From: JAVBME01 sp031552765 | Lineage (GTDB): Bacteria > Bacillota > Negativicutes > Acidaminococcales > JAISLQ01 | Reading direction: 5' to 3' | DNA: 27,143 nt | Assembly (NCBI GenBank): GCA_031552765.1 | Contig: JAVBME010000027.1 | Span: 1-27,143, forward strand | In this document: one piece after another, positions 21,749-27,143 of the stretch | Numbering within the stretch: the stretch's first letter is position 1 | Layout: every line of letters starts with the position of its first letter | Notes under the pieces: model-generated | What the model saw: the letters and a program-made list of their open reading frames with translations, nothing else | What the model was told of the DNA's origin: nothing | Databases searched by the model: none | Translations under genes and position numbers: made by a program

Positions 21749-23212
21749 TCACCGTTTTTCAACAAAAGCGGCAGCGGACGAAAGACGGGCTAATGTCTTT
21801 TCCCTGCCTAAAAGCAACATCACATCAAACAGTCCCGGGCTTACCGTCTTTCCAGTCAACGCCAGCCGGCTCGGATGCACCAGGTCGGCCAGCTTGAGCC
21901 CCAATGCCTCGCTGAGCGCTGTGTAGGCATCTTCCAAAGCAGCCGCAGTAAACTCCGGCGCCTTTTCTATAGCCTCGCGGCAAGCGACCAAACGCGCGGC
22001 TGATTCCGGTTTGAAATATTTTTCCGCACCTTTTTCATCATAGCCGGACAGCTCCCGGAAAAAAGGTGCGGCCGCCTCCGCAAGCTCTTTTAGCGTCTTT
22101 ACCCGTACCCGCACCACATCGATCAGACCTGCCAAATAATCATGCCGCGCTTTCGCCTCATCGGCTGTCACAAGACCCGCCTCTACCAAAAACGGCACCG
22201 CCTGCTCCACGACCTTTTTATTATCCAGGGAAGAAAGGTATTGCCCGTTCATCCAGGTAAGTTTTTTTACATCATAGACCGCCGCTTTTTTTGATACCTT
22301 GTCGAGAGAAAACAGCTCCCGGCTCTCGTCCAAGGTGAAAAATTCCTGTTCATCGCCCGGCGCCCAGCCTAAAAGGGTGAGATAATTGATAATGCTCTCA
22401 GGCATATAGCCGTCCGCCCGGAATTCCTCTACAGATGTCGCGCCGTGGCGCTTGCTCAGCTTGGAACGGTCGGGCGCCAGTATCATGGGTAAATGTCCAA
22501 AGCGCGGCGGCTGGCAACCTAGCGCCTCATACACCAGTATCTGCTTGGGCGTATTAGAAAGATGCTCCTCCGCCCTGAGGACATGGGATATCTCCATAGC
22601 ATGGTCGTCTACCGCACAGGCAAAGTTATAAGTAGGCATGCCGTTTGATTTGGCTATGATAAAATCATCCAGTTGTTTTAAATCAAAACGCACCTGGCCG
22701 TGGATAAGGTCATCCACCACCACTTCGCCGCTTTCCGGTATCTTGAGGCGCAAAGCAGGCTTCAAGCCTACCGCCAGCTTCTCTTCCCGTTCTTTTTCCG
22801 ACAAGTGCCGGCAGGTGCGGGCATAACGGAAAGGCTGCTTGGCCGCGCGCTGTTTTTCACGCTCTGCTTCCAGTTCCGCCGGCGTGCAAAAGCAGTGGTA
22901 AGCAGCGCCTTTAGCCACAAGCTCCGCCGCCGCCTTTTGGTAAGACGCCAGCCGCCCTGACTGAAAATATGGCCCGTGCGGCCCTTCCACCTCCGGCCCT
23001 TCGTCCCACCCAAGACCCAGCCACCGCAAACTGGTCAATATTTGACTGACCGAGCCTTCCTTTTCCCTCTCTACATCAGTATCTTCTATGCGTAAAACAA
23101 ATTCACCGTCGTAACGCCTGGCAAACAGCCAGTTAAACAGCGCCGTGCGCGCACCGCCGATATGTAAATACCCCGTCGGGCTAGGGGCAAACCTCACTCG
23201 TACCCTGTCCAT
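21749..23212 (-). CDS. gltX: Glutamyl-tRNA synthetase
   Basis: A 487-residue class I synthetase that charges tRNA-Glu with glutamate. The active-site motifs are FAPSPTGYLHIGG (8-20, the HIGH motif) and DRSKLSKRHG (248-257, the KMSKS motif); the discriminating region RIEDTD is at 41-46. A normal C-terminal anticodon-binding helical domain runs to the end. The open frame continues 70 codons upstream, but that part crosses the leader terminator. ATG 23212, after GAGGAGAG and followed by the conserved MDRVRVRFAPSPTG, is the clear start. It is next to tRNA-Gln and tRNA-Glu genes. The leader has a cobalamin-riboswitch-like element and a strong terminator, which is unusual for gltX. Whether it also charges tRNA-Gln cannot be told from these motifs. 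Confidence 0.96.
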   Translation of the reverse strand: MDRVRVRFAPSPTGYLHIGGARTALFNWLFARRYDGEFVLRIEDTDVEREKEGSVSQILTSLRWLGLGWDEGPEVEGPHGPYFQSGRLASYQKAAAELVAKGAAYHCFCTPAELEAEREKQRAAKQPFRYARTCRHLSEKEREEKLAVGLKPALRLKIPESGEVVVDDLIHGQVRFDLKQLDDFIIAKSNGMPTYNFACAVDDHAMEISHVLRAEEHLSNTPKQILVYEALGCQPPRFGHLPMILAPDRSKLSKRHGATSVEEFRADGYMPESIINYLTLLGWAPGDEQEFFTLDESRELFSLDKVSKKAAVYDVKKLTWMNGQYLSSLDNKKVVEQAVPFLVEAGLVTADEAKARHDYLAGLIDVVRVRVKTLKELAEAAAPFFRELSGYDEKGAEKYFKPESAARLVACREAIEKAPEFTAAALEDAYTALSEALGLKLADLVHPSRLALTGKTVSPGLFDVMLLLGREKTLARLSSAAAFVEKR

Positions 23213-23282
23213 GCTATCTCTCCTCGAGCGTTTTATTGTCAATAGTGTCATTATATCACAGCGCCTTTCACATTGCACAAAG

Positions 23283-23321
23283 GTTAAAAAAAGAAAAAGC
23301 CCCCTATCGTCTAGGAGGCTT
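23283..23321 (-). terminator. Strong terminator in the gltX leader
   Basis: On the minus strand AAGCCTCCTA (23321-23312) pairs with TAGGGGGCTT (23306-23297), with one G-U pair, followed by TTTCTTTTTTT. It lies 71 bases before the gltX start. A second small hairpin, GCGTT...AACGC (about 23326-23341), stands directly upstream and could be an alternative fold. Confidence 0.85.
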
Positions 23322-23509
23322 GCTGCGTTCACCCAACGCGGCAAAAAACAGGAAGGATTGAGAATGGTATGAGAGGGGGGACAGGCAGGAAAACTCCTGC
23401 AAAATAAATAAACCGGCAGCATAAGCGCGGCTTAGCTCCCGGTAAATCAACACAATACCTAAGTATCAGGCTGCGGCTATCCATCGCTCGTGGATTTGCG
23501 GCAAAACAG

Positions 23510-23610
23510 GCAGTTTATGCTGGCTCGGCTTTTCAGCCTTACAGTGGCGGGACCGCGCCGGAATCTAACCGGTCTTCCCTATTAAGCCCCCAAGGGGCGC
23601 CTGTTTGCAT
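23510..23610 (-). ncRNA. Compact cobalamin-riboswitch-like element upstream of gltX
   Basis: Reading the minus strand, the core GCGGTCCCGCCACTGT is identical to that of the tonB riboswitch. It is preceded by GGGAAG and a CCGG-rich P3 arm, and followed by a short hairpin, AAGGCTGAAAAGCC, in place of the long peripheral arm. Then comes a divergent B12 box, GAGCCAGCATAAACTGCCTG. The closing stem is CAAACAGG (23607-23600) with CCTGTTTTG (23520-23512). The short form resembles compact cobalamin riboswitch classes. The box departs from AGCCAGGAGACCTGCC, so ligand binding may be altered. It has its own upstream promoter-like sequence and a downstream terminator, and the only gene beyond is gltX. Confidence 0.8.
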
Positions 23611-23625
23611 TATTCAACTGTTTAT

Positions 23626-23655
23626 AGGTTAACACAGGCGCTTGCATATTGTCAA
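23626..23655 (-). promoter_or_regulatory. Candidate promoter for the gltX riboswitch transcript
   Basis: A consensus TTGACA (23655-23650) lies on the minus strand directly after the stop of the M20 gene. A weak TAACCT (23631-23626) follows at 18 bases. The perfect -35 and the position just before the aptamer are the support; the -10 is poor. Confidence 0.4.
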
Positions 23656-23658
23656 ATA

Positions 23659-24894
23659 TTAATGCGTATTGGCCAGTTTTTTCAGCGTTTTTGCCAGTAC
23701 CTCAACCCCAAGCGCTATATCATCCATCTCCGCCTTCTCCTCGGGGTTGTGGCTGATACCTTCGTAGCAGGGGACAAACAGCATCCCCGTCGGCACTATT
23801 TCCGCCATATACATGGCGTCATGCCCGGCCCCGCTGTTCATGCGGCGCCAGGGCGCGCCTGTGGCAGCGGCTTCTCCTGCCAGCATATCCACGATGCCTT
23901 CTGCCATAGGCGTCGGATGTTCTATAGTCAAAACATCCACCGTAATGTTGACCCCGTCTATTTCGGCTATTTCGCGCACCGCTTCGGCAAACTGGTGGCG
24001 GGTAGAGCTAAGGCTCTCTTCCTCGACACCGCGTATGTCGACAGAGAAAACGACCTTGCCCGGAATAACGCATACCGCGCCGGGGAAAACCTCCATCATG
24101 CCTACCGTTGCCACTATGCCTTGATCGGCGTGGTCAAACCCGGCCTGCTGTATAGCCAGCACCAGCTTAGAAGCGGCGACAAGCGCGTCGCGCCGCGAAC
24201 CCATGGGCGTTGCGCCGGAATGGTCCGGGCGCCCTTCTACAGTCACTTTATAACGCGACGCGCCCGCTATACACTCTACGACGCCGAGTTTTTCACCTGC
24301 GTCATAGAGCACCCTGCCCTGCTCTATATGAAGCTCGATAAATGCTTTATAAGCATCTTTTGCCAGCACGGCGCTCTTATAATTTTCCGGGTCGTAGCCT
24401 ACGCCTTTTAAGGCGGCAAAAAAACCGGTCTCTTCATTTTCCACCCGCGCGTAAAAGTCCTTAGTGAAGCTGCCACCCACCATCAACTTGCTCGCCACAT
24501 TGGCAAAGCCAAAGCTGGTAAGCTCTTCCGCCATAAAGACTATCACATCTATAGAGCGCTCCAGTTCTTCACCTTCCAGCATGCGCAACGCTTCTAGAGC
24601 TCCTATCACGCCCACCGTCCCATCGTAATCACCGCCTTCTATCACGGTATCTATATGAGATCCGGTGGCAACAGGAGAGAGAACGTCGTTCTTTCCCCGG
24701 CGGCGGCCAAAAATATTGCCCAGACCGTCGCGCCACACATCAAGGCCCTGCTCTTTCATCACTTTTATGATGTATTCTTCCGCTGCTATCGCCTCTTTGG
24801 TGTAAGGCAAACGGGTTATCCCTTTTTCCGCCCGGCCATATGAGGCCAGTTCGTCAAATGTTTTTTCCAGCCAAACCTTATCGGCTTTTTTCAC
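23659..24894 (-). CDS. M20-family Zn-dependent amidohydrolase (N-carbamoyl-amino-acid hydrolase/allantoate amidohydrolase type)
   Basis: A 411-residue cytoplasmic metallohydrolase. Metal ligands are seen in GSHID (His80), GGDYDG (Asp91), FMAEE (Glu124) and ELHIEQG (His189). The dimerisation-lid motif GRPDHSGATPMGSRRDAL begins near 221, and SGAGHDAMYMA occurs near the C-terminus. These are hallmarks of the hydantoinase/carbamoylase group, which hydrolyses N-carbamoyl-L-amino acids, allantoate, ureidoglycolate or beta-ureidopropionate. The exact substrate is not decided by sequence. The start is GTG 24894 behind AGAGGGGG; an earlier in-frame GTG at 24903 overlaps that ribosome site. No purine or pyrimidine catabolic partner genes are adjacent. 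It follows the helicase gene by 49 bases. Confidence 0.88.
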   Translation of the reverse strand: MKKADKVWLEKTFDELASYGRAEKGITRLPYTKEAIAAEEYIIKVMKEQGLDVWRDGLGNIFGRRRGKNDVLSPVATGSHIDTVIEGGDYDGTVGVIGALEALRMLEGEELERSIDVIVFMAEELTSFGFANVASKLMVGGSFTKDFYARVENEETGFFAALKGVGYDPENYKSAVLAKDAYKAFIELHIEQGRVLYDAGEKLGVVECIAGASRYKVTVEGRPDHSGATPMGSRRDALVAASKLVLAIQQAGFDHADQGIVATVGMMEVFPGAVCVIPGKVVFSVDIRGVEEESLSSTRHQFAEAVREIAEIDGVNITVDVLTIEHPTPMAEGIVDMLAGEAAATGAPWRRMNSGAGHDAMYMAEIVPTGMLFVPCYEGISHNPEEKAEMDDIALGVEVLAKTLKKLANTH

Positions 24895-24943
24895 AAAAAA
24901 CACCCCCTCTTACAATTTAATATACACACTGTTATGATATATT

Positions 24944-26266
24944 TCAACGCTTTTTAGGACTTTTTTCCCGCCTAGCCTGCTTTGGCTTTTCCGTTTTTTT
25001 CTTAGCCACCGCCCAACCAGCCGTCGTTTTTTCTTTAGTGTTCATTTTTTCACTGTTGTTTGCTGCCGGTTTGGCTTTAGCGCCCGGCTTTTCGACACCT
25101 TTAGCGGCCAGTTTAGGCTTGGGAGCCGTTTTCTTTTTTACCCGCGCCACTTCCTGGCCGGCTAGATTGCGCGCTTTGAAAACTACACTCAGCTTTTCTT
25201 CCAGCTTGGCGAGTTTTCCGCCCTCTTCCGGCGTATAAACGGTCACCGCCGTGCCGGAAGCCCCGGCCCTTCCCGTCCGTCCTACGCGGTGTATATACTG
25301 CTGGGCATCGCGCGGCAGACCATAATTTACCACATGGCTGACCCCTTCCACATCGAGGCCACGGGCGGCGAGGTCGGTCGCCACCAGTATCTGTATCTTC
25401 GCCTTGCGAAACAGCCTCATCACTTGCAGACGTTTAGCCTGCGACAGCTCACCCTGCAAAACTTCCAGCAAAAACCCCTGCCCGCCCAGCCATTCGCCAA
25501 GTTCGACCGCGCTGGCCCGGCTGACGCAAAAAACTATCGCCAGATAAGGATTGGCGTCTCTCAATATTTTTGCCAGGGCTTCCTGACGTTTATCTTGGCT
25601 TACCTTTACAATGTACTGCTCGATATGGCTTATATCAAAGCTATCGCCGTCTATTGCGATGCGGGCAGGATTATTCATTATCCTTTTCGCAAGTTGCACT
25701 ACCGCCAGCGGCATAGTCGCCGAACAAACAAAAGTCTGGCGCTCCGGCGACACCATAGCCGATATTTCTCCTATCTCATCGATAAAACCGCGCTCCAGCA
25801 TCTCGTCCACTTCATCGAGAACAAAAAACTTCACCCCGCCCAGCCCGGCCGACTTTCTCTTAACATGGTCGATAATGCGCCCCGGTGTCCCTATCAGAAT
25901 ATGGGCCGCTTTTTCCAGCTTGCTCTTTTGATCGGCAAAATCGCGCCCGCCCAAAAGAGTCGCTATTTTAATACCGCTATCCGCCAACTTCTTCGTCTCG
26001 CCTGCTATCTGTACCGCCAATTCCCTAGTAGGCGCAACGATAAGAGCTTGCGCGTAAGGTTTTTTGCTGTCTATCTTCTGTAAAGCAGGCAAAAGAAAAG
26101 ACAAAGTCTTACCTGTGCCGGTGCGCGCCTGGGCCAATACGTCCCGGCCTTTTAGCGCGACCGGTATGGCTGCCTCCTGTACCGGCATAGGCGTTTTTAT
26201 ACCCATAGCCGGAAGTTTTGCCGAAAGCTCTGCCGTTACTCCCAGCTCGAGAAAATCTTTTGCCAT
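24944..26266 (-). CDS. DEAD-box ATP-dependent RNA helicase
   Basis: A 440-residue RNA helicase. Visible motifs are the Q motif (PMPVQ, ending at 30), motif I ARTGTGKT (47-54), Ia PTREL (79-83), Ib TPGR (127-130), motif II DEVD (151-154), SAT (182-184), and the C-terminal lobe with ATDLAARGLDV and HRVGRTGRAG. A basic, low-complexity tail rich in Lys, Ala and Pro from about 370 replaces a folded RNA-binding domain, similar to CshA/RhlE-type helicases. They unwind short RNA helices in ribosome assembly and mRNA decay. Motif II has Val where most members have Ala. ATG 26266 is preferred over 26275, which overlaps the AAAGGATG ribosome site. A terminator-like hairpin lies only about 20 bases upstream. 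Confidence 0.95.
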   Translation of the reverse strand: MAKDFLELGVTAELSAKLPAMGIKTPMPVQEAAIPVALKGRDVLAQARTGTGKTLSFLLPALQKIDSKKPYAQALIVAPTRELAVQIAGETKKLADSGIKIATLLGGRDFADQKSKLEKAAHILIGTPGRIIDHVKRKSAGLGGVKFFVLDEVDEMLERGFIDEIGEISAMVSPERQTFVCSATMPLAVVQLAKRIMNNPARIAIDGDSFDISHIEQYIVKVSQDKRQEALAKILRDANPYLAIVFCVSRASAVELGEWLGGQGFLLEVLQGELSQAKRLQVMRLFRKAKIQILVATDLAARGLDVEGVSHVVNYGLPRDAQQYIHRVGRTGRAGASGTAVTVYTPEEGGKLAKLEEKLSVVFKARNLAGQEVARVKKKTAPKPKLAAKGVEKPGAKAKPAANNSEKMNTKEKTTAGWAVAKKKTEKPKQARREKSPKKR

Positions 26267-26286
26267 ATTAATCATCCTTTCTAAAT

Positions 26287-26324
26287 ATAAAAAAAGCGCT
26301 CCTTATTACAAATAATAGGGCGCT
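26287..26324 (-). terminator. Terminator/attenuator between the tRNA array and the helicase gene
   Basis: On the minus strand AGCGC (26324-26320) pairs with GCGCT (26299-26295), with continued pairing CCTATTATT/AATAAGG inside, and is followed by TTTTTTTAT. It ends about 20 bases from the helicase start, leaving no room for a normal promoter between. Confidence 0.75.
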
Positions 26325-26336
26325 AATAATATAATG

Positions 26337-26425
26337 TGGTGCCGAGGACCGGAATCGAACCGGTACGGGGCTCACGCCCCGAGGGATTTTAAGTCCCTTG
26401 CGTCTGCCTGTTCCGCCACCCCGGC
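26337..26425 (-). tRNA. tRNA-Leu (anticodon TAA)
   Basis: A class II tRNA with a long variable arm (CGGGGCGTGAGCCCCG). The acceptor arm is GCCGGGG/CCTCGGC with one G-U pair, then A73 and an encoded CCA. The anticodon stem AGGGA/TCCCT has loop CTTAAAA with anticodon TAA (codon TTA). It is the last member of the array. Confidence 0.96.
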
Positions 26426-26440
26426 GCAGCAAAGTAATTT

Positions 26441-26514
26441 TGGAGGCGGCACCCGGAATTGAACCGGGGATAAAGGTTTTGCAGACCTCTGCCTTACCGC
26501 TTGGCTATGCCGCC
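26441..26514 (-). tRNA. tRNA-Cys (anticodon GCA)
   Basis: Acceptor arm GGCGGCA/TGCCGCC, U73 (the usual Cys discriminator) and an encoded CCA. The anticodon loop CTGCAAA gives anticodon GCA, and the T loop is TTCAATT. Confidence 0.95.
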
Positions 26515-26570
26515 TTAATAATATATAGCTCATCCTTGCCGGAACAGCCCAGCTAGATGAGATTTTTTAC

Positions 26571-26645
26571 TGGAGCGGAAAACGAGATTCGAACTCGCGA
26601 CCCTCGCCTTGGCAAGGCGATGCTCTACCACTGAGCTATTTCCGC
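26571..26645 (-). tRNA. tRNA-Gly (anticodon GCC)
   Basis: Acceptor arm GCGGAAA/TTTCCGC, U73 and an encoded CCA. The anticodon loop TTGCCAA gives GCC (codons GGC/GGU). It is separated from tRNA-Cys by 56 bases and from tRNA-Phe by a 360-base spacer. Confidence 0.96.
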
Positions 26646-27005
26646 TTAACCGTCCTGTCTATAAAGTATTATTGCTGTGGCCGCTCAATGCCATCCATGG
26701 CATCGCGGCACTTGGTCTCCTGACCATCGTTGCTCCTCATATTTTATGCTCGACGTATACTTTAGAGGAAACTCCTCGACAGAGTCTCGGAGAAAGCGAC
26801 CGCATAAATGCTAAATCATTGTGCGTCTGCTTCCGCCTCCGCTAAAATAATTGTCGCGCCTTGCATCTAATACTCTCTAGCCAGTCCTTAGGTTTGTATA
26901 AAACCACGTCTTTTATCAGAGTGAATCAAACCTTGCGTTCACAATCATCCCGAACTTCAAAAGCGAAGGATCTTACTTTACAACAATAAATGCACTAAAT
27001 AAAAC
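26646..27005. other. 360-bp spacer inside the tRNA array, hairpin-rich and unexplained
   Basis: No convincing gene is present. Hairpins cluster between 26661 and 26776. The outer arms TAAAGTAT (26662-26669) and ATACTTTA (26757-26764) could pair. Inside lies GTGGCCGC...GCGGCAC enclosing the perfect ATGCCAT (26688-26694)/ATGGCAT (26697-26703) hairpin, followed by TGGTC-TCCT-GACCA. Just outside is GAGGA-AAC-TCCTC (about 26763-26775). The remainder, 26777-27005, shows nothing recognisable. It could be a structured RNA, a decayed mobile element or a lost tRNA/ORF region; no strand can be assigned. Confidence 0.35.
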
Positions 27006-27081
<76 letters not shown>

Positions 27082-27085
27082 ATAA

Positions 27086-27143
27086 TGGCGACCCGGATGG
27101 GACTCGAACCCACGACCTCCGCCGTGACAGGGCGGCATTCTAA
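27086..27143 (-). tRNA. tRNA-Asp (anticodon GTC), 5' end cut by the window edge
   Basis: The 3' 58 bases of a tRNA on the minus strand: anticodon loop CTGTCAC with GTC, T arm GTGGG-TTCGAGT-CCCAT, acceptor 3' strand CCGGGTC, G73 (usual for Asp) and an encoded CCA. The D arm and acceptor 5' strand lie beyond base 27143. Confidence 0.93.

Noticed and set aside
23320..23345. Possible T-box antiterminator before gltX (GGGTGAACGC near the terminator)
   Set aside because: The invariant T-box core with GGTGG and ACCGCG is not present and no specifier hairpin was recognised; the cobalamin element explains the leader better.
23213..23422. In-frame 70-codon N-terminal extension of gltX
   Set aside because: It runs through the leader terminator and hairpins, lacks a ribosome site, and the conserved GluRS start (MDRVRVRFAPSPTG) has a strong one.
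25289..26083. 264-codon plus-strand ORF opposite the helicase
   Set aside because: It is antisense to well-conserved helicase motifs, with no ribosome site.
26609..26845. 78-codon plus-strand ORF overlapping tRNA-Gly
   Set aside because: It starts inside a tRNA gene on the other strand, has no ribosome site and unremarkable composition.

Overview
The window looks like a diderm Firmicute of the Negativicutes, probably a succinate/dicarboxylate user of the Acidaminococcaceae/Phascolarctobacterium or Veillonella type. Strong AGGAGG ribosome sites, intrinsic terminators and tRNA genes with encoded CCA are Firmicute-like. A TonB-ExbB-ExbD set implies an outer membrane. Duplicated Na+-decarboxylase beta subunits next to SLC13-type carboxylate carriers point to Na+-based anaerobic energetics. 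The genus is inference; no rRNA or marker phylogeny is available here.

Layout. 164-1336 (+): a lipoprotein substrate-binding protein. 1398-5536 (-): a multi-PAS hybrid histidine kinase followed by a response regulator. 5847-7905 (-): a DUF2157-type membrane protein and lipoate-protein ligase, divergent from lrgA-lrgB (8014-9056, +) across a compact pair of promoters. 9155-12224 (+): a DUF4253 protein, a 23-codon ORF, a Bax-inhibitor-1-like membrane protein, a free-standing unit for a 17-residue hydrophobic peptide, and a calcium-loop protein.

12276-18080 (-) is the most distinctive part. It holds two tandem copies of a three-gene operon: SLC13/DASS carboxylate carrier, a very short decarboxylase gamma-like protein (41 and 43 residues), and Na+-translocating decarboxylase beta subunit. 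Each copy has a TTG start for beta and a conserved inverted repeat in the leader. No carboxyltransferase alpha subunit or biotin carrier lies in the window, so these would have to be encoded elsewhere. The likely joint job is Na+-driven uptake of a dicarboxylate and Na+ extrusion by decarboxylation.

18469-20594 (-): exbB-exbD-tonB under a cobalamin riboswitch with its own promoter and terminator, as expected for outer-membrane B12 uptake. 20767-23655 (-): an unrecognised 194-residue protein behind tRNA-Gln and tRNA-Glu, then gltX, whose leader carries a second, compact cobalamin-riboswitch-like element plus a strong terminator. 23659-24894 (-) is an M20 amidohydrolase and 24944-26266 (-) a DEAD-box RNA helicase. 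26337-27143 (-) is a tRNA array (Leu, Cys, Gly, Phe, partial Asp) with a 360-bp hairpin-rich spacer of unknown nature. No CRISPR array, transposase, prophage gene or rRNA was seen.
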